64,000 nt of DNA from Linnemannia elongata (taxonomy: Eukaryota > Mortierellomycota > Mortierellomycetes > Mortierellales > Mortierellaceae), in contig JAXBDG010000002.1 of the NCBI GenBank assembly GCA_036320915.1, positions 620,001-684,000 of the forward strand, given 5' to 3'. The position numbers and the translations under genes are program-made. Positions 18,290-30,231 of this stretch are shown here, one piece after another. The notes beneath the pieces were generated by a model. The model saw nothing but the letters and a program-made list of their open reading frames with translations, was not told where the DNA came from and did not search any database. Positions within the stretch are counted from its first letter, which is position 1. Every line of letters starts with the position of its first letter.

Positions 18290-21200
18290 ATGCGGCTCAA
18301 GGACTCGTCCAAGTACTTGTGCTTGAGCATCCTGCTCTACAGGATATCGCTTCTCGCCTTCCTTCTCTCCACCCTCTCGACCTTCTCCGAAGCCTCCCCT
18401 CGGATGCTCGTCTCCTCTTCCTCTGATATCCGTCATATCCCTCCACTCAACGACCACTTTGCTGCCGGTCCACCTCCACCACCAGCCCATATCCCTCCAC
18501 CACCACCGTCCAACTCTGGAGGAGGAGGAGGAAACGCAGGTGATACCAGACGTAAACCCATCGTTATCTCCCCTCCCAATGGTGCCCACCACCATAAGCA
18601 TACCGGCGGCGGAAATTCTTTGGAGATCGACTTGTTGGGCAACAGGAACTTCAATAACAACAATCGGCCACCCCCTGCACCTGCCAAAGGAAACCCAGTG
18701 CCAAAGTCTCATCGTCAGAAGAGAGCGCCTATCCCGTTCGCCGAGTACCGGTTGACGCCCTTGGCTCTCCTTACGACCGTTGATGGCGATCTGCATTGTA
18801 TCGATACCAAGAACGGCGATATTGTGTGGACTCGGTCCCCCAATGGTGTTGGTGCGGTGGTGTCGAGTAACGTCACAATGGAGATATATCGAGAATCGCC
18901 CATGGCTGGCGGTGCCGGTACTGGTACAACTCCTGGGCCAGGAACGGATGTTGCGCATGAAATCCTTGGAGGTCGTACCAACATTAACGGTGAAGCGGGT
19001 GGTCCCTTGGCCGGCGACGACAGTGATGCTACCGGCGGTGCGGCTGGTGCAAGTGATACCAATTACAGGAAGGATGACTGGACATTTATTGTTGAACCTT
19101 CCGAGAAACCGAGCTTGTATGTCCATACAAAGGCTTCAGGATTGCAGGTAAGATAGAAAATATAACCCCGCCTGGGCTGTAGATGATCAATTTGGGTCCA
19201 TTGGATAGGATGGGCACTGGACACAAGAGGGAAACGGAGTGAGGAGCTGGGAATAACCAATTGGATGATTAAGAGGCGATTTGCTTTTTTTGTTTGTAAT
19301 GATCTGGGGACCCAGGACGCTAAGAACTTAGGACTCAGGACCCAGGACTTCCCTAGTAAAAGGCTGTCTGTTTTCGGGAGTCAATTGGGTTGATAACAAG
19401 TGGACACAAAGAACGACGACCTTTCAAAAATGAACAGTTTTTTTTTGTTTTTTTTTGTTTGCTCAATTTACATTTACATGAGGAACGCCACATTGTGCCT
19501 CCACGTAGCAGCAAAAAAAATCTCTTAGTTGGCGGTGGTGCGGGTGTTATTGTTATTATTATTACAATGCAATTGCTGACATAGACGCAGTTTGCAATGC
19601 ATTACAGGAGGACTAAACCCTAATAGAGAATGCCATTTTCTAATATATTTGTTTTTGTTGGTGGTGTTTCTCCTATTTCTGCAGCGTGTAGGGTCGCTGA
19701 TGAATCTTGTGACAAAGGCTCAGATCCTGTCGGACGGGATGAGGATTACTGGAAGTCGCAAGACAAGTCTACTAGAACTCGACATTGCTACAGGAGAAGA
19801 GGTCAACGCCTTCATGGCCGAAAGTGGGTGCACGGCCCCAGAAGGAATCAAAGGGTCAGAGCGCACCGTCGTGCTGGAGCAAGCAGGTAAACACGCAAAA
19901 CAAACCTCTTCCTCCTCGGAGGGATATCACTCGACTGTAATGTGGCCCAAACGACATGTTGGAAGGAAAGGCGCAATCGACTAAACATATCTCTCTTTTG
20001 CTATATAATGAATGAAATTAGAATACACGCTATTGATTCTGGATCCCCTTTCTGGCATGAAGTGGGAGATCTCGTACAGAGAGCTCAACCCAACATCCAA
20101 CGAACGCATGGATCTGGAACGGAAGGATCCAAGGATTGTCATTGGAAGCAACAAGGAGGGCGTCGTCGCGTTGCTGGATCAAACTGCTGGAGTGGTCTGG
20201 AGGACGCCACTCAAATCACCAACAACGGCTGTCTTTGATGTCTATAGCAGCACTCGGACCAAAGGAATTACTCTTGCTCGCCAACCAACGGAACTTGGAC
20301 AACGCTCGTTCGATGCTCATATCGGTATCTACGAGAACCAGCTCTATGTCCTCTCTCAAAGCAACTACCCTCTTTTGCAAAAGGATGACTTGAGTTCGGG
20401 TCGTTTGACAATTGGAGGTTCTGGCGAAGACGGCGATGAAGACGAGTCAGGAGATGACGCCACTGATGACAAGTGTAAGCCTGGGACATCACAGTATCAA
20501 CGGTGCCTCGTTGGCAAATATACGATTGTGCGACAGCTGCCACCGGGTGGACAGCCTACACTGGATGCACCAATACTTGAGGGCCCTACGGATGACTTGT
20601 TTCCAAAGGAGCGCAAGATCTCAACAATGACGACTGTGGTCGGCTGGGCTGCTATCTTGCTCGGTATTCTCACCGTGATTGTGTATGCTAAGGGTGCTCA
20701 GTATTTGACCAAGCCGGTCGACACGTTTTTGGAGGAGTACAGTGTCCCATTCAGGGTTGATACACTCGCCAGGGCTATGACGAATGGTGTGGCGGCGATG
20801 AATTCGGTAGCTTATGCCGCTGGGTCTGCATTGGGCATCAATTCTGGAAATGGAGCTGGCGGAAGGGCTTCTCAAGATGTCTTGCCTGAGTACAACGACA
20901 AATCGACCTTTGACATGAACCAGAATTCGACGGAGCGACTTGCGGATGGACTTGTGATCCAGGATCGAGCGCTGGACGAGAAGCCAGACAAGGGTGGAAA
21001 GAAGGGACCTCGCAACAACAAGGTGGCTGACCAGGATGGTGCAGACAGCAAGACCAAGGAAGCCAACGGTGGTGGAGGCGGTGGTGGACGCAAGAAGAAG
21101 AGAGGTGGAGGAGGCAAAAAGGCAGCAGCTGCTGCTGCCGCCGCAGCTGCAGTGGCAACCGCGACTACACCGGGAACTGAGGGTGAAGGACCAACCGCAG

Positions 21201-22904
21201 CTGATGGAGCAACACCAGCAACAGACGCCAACACTTCGACAACTGCAGGCGCGGAAAAGAAGGATGGTTCTAGCTCGAGACCATTGTCAACTTCAACCGC
21301 CGGAAGTGCAACTGCAGTGGAGAGTTCGCAGGAGCTGAGTCCAGTCGGCCTCACCGATTTGACGCGCCCCCCTCGAGTCACATCTACGCCACTGCTGAAG
21401 TCGATTTCAGTCACGGATACGATTCTGGGATATGGAAGCCATGGAACAGTGGTGTATAGGGGTCAGTACGATGGACGGGCAGTCGCAGTGAAGCGGCTGC
21501 TAATCGACTTTTATGATGTTGCGTTTCATGAAGTCCGGCTCCTTCAGGAGAGCGACGATCACCCGAATGTTGTGCGATATTTCCGAAGTGTAAGTGATGA
21601 AGCCTTTGGCTGTGCAAATGTCTTCGTGTGTTATTTTTTTCACAGCGCTAATCGTCATATGACTTTGTGATAAATAGGAGCAATGCGATCGGTTTCTTTA
21701 TATTGCGCTGGAGCTGTGCTCGGCATCATTGGATGACATTATCGAACGTGGACACATGCAGCCGTTCAGGGATCTGTCGGCCACATTGGAACCTCAAAAG
21801 ATCCTCTATCAGATCGTCTCTGGTGTTCACCACCTCCACAGCCTCAAGATTGTTCATCGGGATATCAAGCCTCAAAACATTCTGATTGGCGAGCCCAAAC
21901 AACGACCCAAGCCCTCCAAGAACGGCGGCTCTTCGTCCTTCTCAAGTACAGGAGTCATCACCACCCCTCCTCCGCCCAAACCGTCCCTCGGATCCAGCGG
22001 AATGATCACCAGCGTAGTCCGAGCGAATGCCTCACCAGCGGTCGAGATGTACCCCGGCAGGGTGTTGATCTCTGATTTCGGACTGTGCAGGAAACTTGAG
22101 AATGACCAGTCGAGTTTCCATAACACAACGATGCATGGAGGTCGGGGTGCTGGCGGTGGAGGAACGATTGGATGGAGAGCGCCCGAATGCTTCTCGGGTG
22201 CTGAACAGCAGGACGCGGACGATTCTCATTCCTCGTCGAGCCTTGGCGCAGGCGTCGGGGGCGGCAACGGAAATGGCAATGTGATTGGACGGGCCAACAG
22301 GATGACGAGGGCGATCGATATCTTCTCGACAGGTTGTGTGTTTTACTATGTCTTGACGAATGGTGACCATCCCTTTGGAGACCGGTATTCCCGAGAGCGG
22401 AACATCCTGATGGACCAACCGGACCTGAGCGGACTGGATTCGATGGGTCAGGAGGGCGTTGAGGCCAAGGATCTGATCTCGAAGATGATTGCACACAACC
22501 CTGCGGACCGACCGGACGCGTTCATGGTGATGCATCACCCGTTCTTTTGGTCGGCCAACAAGCGGTTGATGTTTATGCAGGATTGCTCGGATCGGTTTGA
22601 GATTGAGGATCGAGGCGATGCTGCGGCTGCGGCTGCTGCTGCGGGTGTCGAGTATGTGAGTCCGTTGCTGGCCAAACTGGAACATAACGCGATGGATGTG
22701 CTGGGGAAGGACTGGTACAAGGTGCTTGATCGGCATTTCATTGAGAATTTGGGGAAATACCGCAAGTACCAAGGAAACAGCGTCCGTGATCTCTTGCGCG
22801 CCCTCCGCAACAAGGTACTTTGAATTTGATTACTAGAGAAAAACACATTGCTTGCTGTGCTGCCCGTTGACATTTCTACTACTCGATCCAAAACTCACAT
22901 ATCT

Positions 22905-22941
<37 letters not shown>

Positions 22942-23130
22942 AAATAATAGAAACATCATTACCAAGATCTGCCACCGCATGTGAAGCGGGCACTGGGTGA
23001 CCTGCCACACGGATTCCTGAACTATTTCACGTCGCGGTTCCCGAAACTCATGCTGCATCTGTATTATATTGTGGCGGACGATCCTAGCCTAAGGAACGAG
23101 AGCATGTTCAAGCATTATTTCGTAGACTGA
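18290..23130 (+). CDS. IRE1: IRE1 ER-stress sensor: transmembrane Ser/Thr kinase and endoribonuclease
   Basis: Five exons, 18290-19147, 19685-19886, 20022-21589, 21678-22814 and 22951-23130, join in phase to give 1314 residues. A signal peptide (about 1-35) precedes a Pro/Gly/Asn-rich segment. The luminal sensor then shows [20 protein letters not shown] and, later, [13 protein letters not shown] transmembrane helix lies near 556-578. A linker with poly-Gly, Lys/Arg and poly-Ala leads to the kinase (about 812-1200). The kinase has glycine loop [17 protein letters not shown] lysine near 844, [10 protein letters not shown] near 937 and SDFGLCRKL near 1009. The KEN RNase domain (about 1203-1314) contains [14 protein letters not shown], split by the last intron. 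IRE1 senses unfolded protein in the ER and splices a HAC1/XBP1-type mRNA. Low-complexity inserts sit between the catalytic loop and DFG, and after the APE motif. Confidence 0.96.
19301..19352 (+). repeat. Short GGACCCAGGAC direct repeats in IRE1 intron 1
   Basis: GGGACCCAGGAC and GGACTCAGGACCCAGGAC recur within about 50 nt, in an intron of 537 nt. No function is evident. Confidence 0.6.
22907..22939 (+). repeat. IRE1: T33 tract in the last IRE1 intron
   Basis: An unbroken run of 33 T lies 11 nt before the acceptor of the terminal RNase-coding exon (22951). It is placed as the polypyrimidine tract of that splice site. Confidence 0.9.
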
Positions 23131-23360
23131 TTTTGTTTGTTTTTTTTTTGTCTTTTACCAACGCCACTTTGTTTCTGCCATTGCATATTAAAAGTTTATA
23201 TTCTTTTTTTTTTGTGAGTGTTTTTCTTTATGAAAAAAAAAATAATGCGAAAATGCAAGGGATGGGGTTCTATGAAAATAAAAGTGAATGGGAAATGTGG
23301 GGGGGGGGTTGTCTGCCTGACTTGTTTTTTTTTTGAAGCAAAACCACAGAAAAAGAAAAT

Positions 23361-25646
23361 TTATGCGGAGGGGTAGTGGTTGAGACGGTAAAGCAAGACT
23401 TTACCCTTATCGTTACCAATCGCAAAGTACCCACTCCTTGGAGAGAAGGCCAAACAAGTAACATAGGACAAGGGAGTACCCTTAGTGGGCCAGTTGGGGA
23501 AGACCTTGAGGGAGGGGATATGAATGAGACGCAATTGATCCTTGCGGGCTTTGGAGGAGATGGCCAGGATCTGGGAGTCGTGGTTGAAGCGCATGGTGTG
23601 GATGGAGGTAGTCAGGTTCCCGATGGCGCGCAAGGCCTTGGGTGCGCGGGTCTCTAGGCATGTCCTGTCGTACACGTTCACCACTCCACTCTTCGATCTT
23701 TTTTATATTTTTGTTGAAAAAAAAAAAAATTGCGATTGTTAGTTATGTTCACAGCACTCTTACATGTTTTCTTCACAATGGGATATGCAAAAAAAAATAA
23801 AAAGACGAAGAACAGGTAGAAAAGACATACCCGACAGCAAAGAACTGATCGTTAGGCGAGACGGCAAGACACGTCGGCTTGAACCCGCCCTCATCCATAA
23901 ATCTATGCACACACTTCCCACTCGAAACCTGCCACTGATAAATCTCGGCATCGCCACCCACAGAATACAAGTACTCCGAATCCGACGACCAAGCAACCGC
24001 CCGAACATTTCCCGACATCTTGAAGTTCTTTGCCCAAAGACGTGTCCTGGTCGTGACAAGGATAATGTATCCGTCTCTGCCGAGGAAAGCAATCCAGGTA
24101 CCACAGGGGGAGAGAGAAAACTTCTCGAGCGACTTCTCGTTACGACCGTAGATCCCCTGGGATTTGTCGACTTTTCCGGCCTCAATGTCGTATGAGTAAA
24201 AGTACTTGCGACGTCCTGATACCACAACAGTATTGTTTCCTGCTCCCGATCCAGAAGTCGGTGCAGGCGAAAAGGCTGCCTTGTAGATCGGCAAATCCTT
24301 ATAAAACACGGTCTGCATCAACTGGTTCAATTTGCCATCGACCTGGAAGAGCCTCAACGTCCTATCAAATCCAGCCGTCAACAGCATCTGCGAATTAGGA
24401 TGGAACTCAACCGACTGAATAACAGACTTGGAAGGTCCCATCTGGTTGGCGTTCTTGACACGTGTGACAGTGATGGATTCCGATGAGAGAATACGAAGAC
24501 GGTTGGACTTTTCAAGGAAGCCCTTGCTGGATGTGAGGAGGATGCTGCTGTCTTCCTGTTCCTGCTCCTCGTCCGAGTAGTCTGAATCAGAGTCGATTGC
24601 ATTTGCACCGCCGCGGCGACGTTTCCGTGAGCCCTCGGGTTGTGCCCAGTTCGGGACTGGGTACACCTTTTCAAACCTATCAGTCAGATGAGAAAAGGCA
24701 AAGAATTAAGTAAAAATGACTTTGTATGTGCGCTGTCCTGTCATTACAATCCATATTTCTTCACAAAGCATGAGGAACTTACTGTCGTCGCAAACGCTGC
24801 TCATAATCAACACCATTGACAACATCCTCGGCCTCCTGCTTACGGAGCTTCTTCAACCGGTTGGCCGACTTTAACGAGATCGACAGAGTCTTATCGTCCT
24901 CGTCCACCCATGCTGGCTTTCCTCCATAGATCGCTAATATAATTGAGTTGTTTAAAACATTGAGTTAGTCTTCCTTGATCCATGTGTTTCCTGCTCTTTT
25001 TTCATGATCATTCTTCGTGAAGTATATAAAGTATGTACTCACCTGTAAGTCGAGAGACCTCCTCATTCTCAGAAGCACCCTCCTCCTCAATATCCTCACC
25101 CTCTCCAATCTCCTCATCAACAGGCTCCTCCATATCCTCCTCCTCGGCATCCTCATCAATTTCCTCCCTCATCACCGGCGTAGGACCAGCATCCATAAAG
25201 AACATATCCCCACCCTCCTCACCCACTCCACCCTCCTCGTCGTCTCCAAACCCAACCTCCAGATCATAATCAAAACCATCACCCTCTCCACCATCCTCCT
25301 CCTCATCACTCGAAAGCTCATGCCCAATCCTCGAGAACGCCTCCCCAACAAGTTCCTGGTTATCAGCTCCAAAGATCAAGTTCTCGAGCTCAATCTCCGT
25401 CTTCTCCTTGGGCTTCAGTTTCTCGGACTGGTCCTTGTTATCGAATTTGGCAAAGCCTCCGTGGTTGTGGTGGCCGCGACGGTTTTGGGAGATGTGGGTG
25501 ATGGGTGCAACGTCGGCTTTGGCGCGGGCTTCGGCTATAGCTTTGGCTTTGGCGGCCTTGTTGGCTGCTTTGGTTCCTCCTTGTGCTGGTGCTGGTGCTG
25601 GTGGTGCACCTCCTGAAGTCTTGGATTTTTTGTGTTTTGGTGCCAT
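23361..25646 (-). CDS. UTP18: UTP18, U3 snoRNP-associated WD40 protein of the SSU processome
   Basis: Four minus-strand exons, 25646-25043, 24933-24783, 24676-23831 and 23697-23361, join in phase to give 645 residues. The N-terminus is Lys/Ala-rich, then long and acidic (about residues 100-200), typical of nucleolar assembly factors. The Utp18 signature runs across introns 1-3: PAWVDEDDKTLSISL, SANRLKKLRKQ, then LRRQFEKVYPVPNWA. The C-terminal half is a WD40 propeller with VEFHPNSQMLLTAGFDRTL, AVAWSSDSEYLYSVGGDAE, FFAVGSKSGVVNVYD (rebuilt across the last intron) and FSPRSGYFAIGNDKGK. UTP18 belongs to the UTP-B module that assembles on 35S pre-rRNA with U3 snoRNA. The gene ends 231 bp from the IRE1 stop, tail to tail. 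Confidence 0.95.
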
Positions 25647-26283
25647 GGTGCTATTGTTGTTTGTAACTCCTTGTGTATACGTTGAAAAAAAGGGGGGGGG
25701 GGGGGGGGATGAAGATAAGAGTTGATGAAGGGGGGAGGGAAAGAAGAGTAGGGTCGAGTGGGCGAAATGAGGGAGTGAACAGGTGTATGAGTGGACAACG
25801 CTGGGGGCACAAAGTTATGCTTGCTTCAAGGATAATAGACAGAGAAGGCGCATAACAAAAAAAAAAAAAAGAAAAAAGAAAAAAAATGTAAACACTCAAA
25901 ATAGAGCCAAGCCACATTGATCATGCTCAGTTCAATTCATTTGGGAAATTCTTTTTTTGAAATCAAAAGTCATTACAAGGGGAATGCTACGGAAAAAGAA
26001 AAGACTACCATGGCCAGCACTGGCAGTTGAAAAACGGGGTATGTGTGTATGTGCATGTATATAAACAACAACAGAACTAAGTCTCCTTCCTGTCCAGCAG
26101 TGACAAAAGACTCAATCCAGCATCACTGTTGTTGCTTTTCGTTCAGTCATCCAAAAGTGTATATAAAAGTCTCGCTCTCACTCTTCTCGAGATTCGATCC
26201 TAGGGCGGGGAGTACCTATGCCCATAGGTGGGTAAGGGCAGAGTTCAAGTGGCAAGGGCTGTATTCTTGTTAGGCACGCATCT
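25647..26283. other. Intergenic; UTP18 upstream side
   Basis: It contains a G17 run (25692-25708), an A-rich segment near 25857-25886 and a short inverted repeat (26214-26229, ACCTATG/CATAGGT). No gene is seen. Confidence 0.55.
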
Positions 26284-29200
26284 TCAAAGATAGAATAAAT
26301 GCAATTCATACATACTATACATCCTCTTTAAAAGCAACGACATCAAATACATACCTCCAACTTCGGAGGGTCGTTCAGCACGGGAACGATCCATGTTGTA
26401 CCTTGACCGTCTCTCATCCTCTGCGTATGAAATGGACTCGAGTCGCGCTCGCTCCCTCTCAGAAGGCCCCAATAGTGGCTCATTCCTCTGACGGTCCTCT
26501 TGGCGCTGGTACTGGCGCTGATAATCGTACTTGCCTGACTCCATCCTAGGAGAGGAAGAATTGGAGCGAGAAGTTGAACTGGGTGGCGACATGGACGCAG
26601 GCGGCGATCGCGTAATGGGATGCGGGCTCAGCAAGGTTTCGTCGGCCTCTTCTTGCTTGATGAACCGGTGGTCATGATTTGGGGCTAAACCATCCTTCTT
26701 AGATGGGCTTGGCCTGTCTGTTGGCGACGTAGAGGAGGTAGTGTCATTGTCCCTAGGGAACGCGACGCGCTCTGATGTTGAGCAAACGTTCTCTGCAGCG
26801 GCCACTGTCGCCGTAGTTGCTGGCCTCTTAGATCGGTCAGGAGAACTAGTGGTGTCGTTGCTGTTAATACTGCTATTGAGAGGGTGGGGCTTGCGACGTC
26901 CGGCCAAGTCTCCGCTGGTCTTACGGTGGGGTTTCTCTCGCTGCTCCTTCTGCTGTTGCTGTCCTGCGGCAGCGTTGCGAAGGACCTTGGCTCGGATAGC
27001 ATCCATGACCTCATCATGGTTGATCGACTTTCGCTTCAAACCAGAACCCGAAGGGGTTGCCGAAGTAGGCGAGGCGTACTCGTCTGGGCTCAGGGGCTGT
27101 GGGATCTGAGATTGCATATCGACGTTTGTCACAGGCGATGATTGAGCGGATGATGAGCGGAAAGGGTGCAAGATGTGATGACGGCCCGACGTCGATGCCG
27201 ATGGCTTGCTTGAGACTGGACTCTGTGTCGAGGGCGAAGAGGGTACACGCTGAGAGTTTGATGTCGAGTGTTGTTGTTGCTGAATGTGTCTCTGGATCTG
27301 TTGTTGCTGTTGCTGCCTTTTCGCTTGGTGTTGCTGCTGTAGGGAATTGCCCTGCCGTGCCGCGGTATCGATCCTGGGCGGGGCTGGTCTACTGGGAGGT
27401 GTCGACGGGAGTTTCGCCTGATCGTGAGAAGTTTTCTGTTGTTGTTGTGGCGCTTGTTCCTGTGCATCCTGATGTCCAGTCCCGCTGTAATGCGAGCGGG
27501 CGGTGTCAACCTGCATCGAGGGCTGAGCAGGAGTAGAGTATGTTGAGTATCCGTGGTGAAAGTTTCCTGCGGGTGGTGCATGCATGGAAACGCTTGACTC
27601 GGCAGTGCTGCTGCTGGCATACGATCGGCCTAAATAAGGACACATAAACAATAAGAACCTGTTCAGGAACAGAGCACAACGGGTGGGAGAAATCGAAAAT
27701 TTTCTCCCAGATACGATACAAAAGGTAGGGCGTGCACTCCATCTTGGTGTCCATCCTGCAACCACGATTCCTTTCTATTCTCGTTACATCTTTCTAACTT
27801 TCTTTCTTTCCCTCCCTTCTCTTTCCCCAGTTCAATGCCTCTCGGAAAGTTATTAATAACGTAGAAACGGCGTTCTTTCAAGAAACGATGGGCTGTGTGT
27901 GTAGGACCTAGCACGATATCTTTTCACAGCCGAGAAATAGAAAGGAAACCCTGTGATGTTTTCTATTTGCCCATTTGACTATTTTTGACAAGCGTGCGCC
28001 TCACTCAGCCTTTCACCATCTTCAAGGAAAGAAAGAAACCACCAGAACTCGCCACCGGTTCAGATCCCACTGGTGGAATGAGCACAAAGAACAGCCCTGA
28101 CGGAAAAATAAAAAAAAAAATTCTTTCCCCCAATTGTTTTAGTTGTGCCTAGATAAGACCAACCCAAAAAAAAAAAAAAAAAAAAAAAAAATAGTAAAAA
28201 CAGCCGAGAGTTGCAAGAAGCGGCGAACGTACCAGCAGGAGGGGATGTCTGACGTTTTTCCATGGCGAGGGAGATGTCAAGCTTTCTTGACTCCAGCTTG
28301 AGCACCTCGGTCTTGTATCGTTCTTCCTCTGCCTTGAGCTGTGTTGAAGGATGGAAAAAAAAACACTCGCGTGGTCAGTAAGCTATTAACACTATGCACA
28401 TATCTTTTGTCGCCCTTGCGAATGTTGACTACAACAACAGCTATGCGTGTGTGGCTAATTGTCGTATACATTCTCCCATGGCAACCAACCAATGAGTGGT
28501 CACAATAACGAATATGTATGTATATCCTGTCCCAGTCTCAGTCCCCATCCCAGTAATCCATGGGATGGGTCGATCTCGCTATTATAATTTTCCACTCCAG
28601 TCAGGGTCAGTCCTTCATTCATCTCGGTCAGGGCTCGTCAATCGGTCGGTCGTCGTTTCAATGCTGGTCCCTGTGAATCACAATAATAAAACCTTCTTTT
28701 TGGGTGCAATGTGGCACGCATATGATCATCCATCCATCCAGGCTTCTTTTTTTTTTTGTATTCTTTACCTCGTCTTCCTTGGCCTTGGCGTTCAGCACCG
28801 TCATCACAAACTCCTCCGGTGCTGCACTGAACCGCTCCAGGATGTCAGAGATCGTCAGCGTCCGGGACGTTGTCGACGATGATCCACGCGAAGTGAACGA
28901 CGAGGATGGGTGAGCAAAGGTGCGCCCACCGTTGCTGTTACTGTTGCTGTTGGTCGCATTGTTGCTGCTGCTACCGCTTCCTCGGAACATGGGGAAAGCT
29001 CGACGGTCCTCGATCACTCCGGCAGAGTAAGGGCCTTGGCGGTTGTCCTGGTGATAGATCCTCTGGGTTTGAGGGACTTGAAGGTGTTGAGGTTGCTGCT
29101 GGTGCTGCTGGTGTTGAGGTTGTCGGAATTGAGTGTGGAGTTGCGATTGCCTCTGGACAGAGTAGGTCTGTGAGGAGTGGTCAGGATGGTGGTCCGCCAT
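26284..29200 (-). CDS. Glutamine-rich fungal protein of unknown function
   Basis: Three exons, 29200-28769, 28338-28233 and 27629-26284, join in phase to give about 627 residues. The start MADHHPDH is chosen because upstream codons lie in purine-rich leader sequence. Residues 1-110 are Gln/His/Ser/Asn-rich. Around residues 115-175 comes the only ordered-looking block: TISDILERF, PEEFVMTVLNAKAKEDE, then KAEEERYKTEVLKLESRKLD, probably helical or coiled coil and spread over two introns. The rest is Ser/Pro/Gln-rich and disordered, with the basic patch SGLKRKSINHDEVMDAIRAK and many SP/TP sites. It looks nuclear or regulatory but I do not recognise the family. The 3' end is uncertain: a GTATGT donor at 26354 may remove the last 23 codons and lead to an exon I could not place. 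Confidence 0.72.
28166..28191 (+). repeat. A26 run (T26 on the coding strand) in an intron
   Basis: This homopolymer lies in intron 2 of the Gln-rich gene, on the donor side. Confidence 0.85.
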
Positions 29201-30199
29201 GGCTTCTAATCGAAGTACACAAACTCTACACATCCCGAGTATCAGTGGAGTGGAAGTCGAGGATGAAGGGAGTGAAAAAGAAAGCAGAAGAGGTAGAAAA
29301 AAACAAGTAGCAAGAAAAAGCGAGAGAAGAATGGCCGAGGTTAAAAAGAAGGGCAAAGCAATTGAACAACGATAGGCGATGCTACCAATTCAAGGGGGGT
29401 ATAGGAGGGTGGTGGTGGTGACAATGGTCCTCCTCTTTTTTCTCATATCCTATGCTCGCCTCCTTTTCTCTTGGACACGAACACCCCCGAGCATCTCTTC
29501 GGGCGCAGTGGCGAAATAAAAAGGCAGAGACGACGTTCAGACGTAAACAAACAACAATACAGCAGAGAGAAGAGGTATGCTGCATGATAATATGCTGAAA
29601 CAGTGTCTGGCTTACAAGTGGACGTTATTGTGAGAGGGTGTCGGGTAAAAGGCGGTTGTTTGCTGAAACTGTTTTGGCGATGGTGTTTGGAGTGTTTAAC
29701 GTGAACGAGAAAGACGAGAAAGGTATGTGTTCCTGAAATGAAGTAAGAGTGAAAAGAATGAGAGTGTGTGTGTGACAGAGTGACAGAGTGACAGGAAGGA
29801 GAATAGGGGGTTATGAGTGTGATGAGTGGCGGGTATGTGAATGAGAAGAGAGATGGGCTGATCGAGGGAGTGAGAGAGAGAGTAGGAGAGACAAGGTGGG
29901 TGAGAGGAAGAGAGGAGGAGTGTAAGAAGGGAAGGGGTGAAGTATGAGGGAAGAGGAGGATAGGGTTAAGGAAAAGGAAGAGGAAGGGAAGGATAAAAGG
30001 AAGGAAGGAAAGAAGGAAGGGAAGAAGGAAGGAAGGAAGGAAGGTTGAAAAAGGGAAGAGGGAAGAGGGGCAAGGAATAAGGTATGGATGTGAGCTTGAA
30101 ATGACGAAAACAAAGGAAGAACCAGAACGAGTGAGTGTGAGTGTAGAGTGTAGAGTGAAGAGAGAGAGAGAGAGAGATATGGACCGAAAAAAAGAAAAG

Positions 30200-30231
<32 letters not shown>

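Noticed and set aside
18260..19126. 288-codon minus-strand open frame opposite IRE1 exon 1
   Set aside because: It is antisense to well-supported IRE1 coding sequence and its Ser/Arg/Gly/Trp composition mirrors the sense codons; no domain.
22032..22772. 246-codon minus-strand frame within the IRE1 kinase region
   Set aside because: Shadow of a conserved kinase frame on the other strand; no recognisable protein features.
26214..26229. Short perfect inverted repeat (7 bp arms)
   Set aside because: Expected by chance at this window size; no adjacent terminator or operator context.
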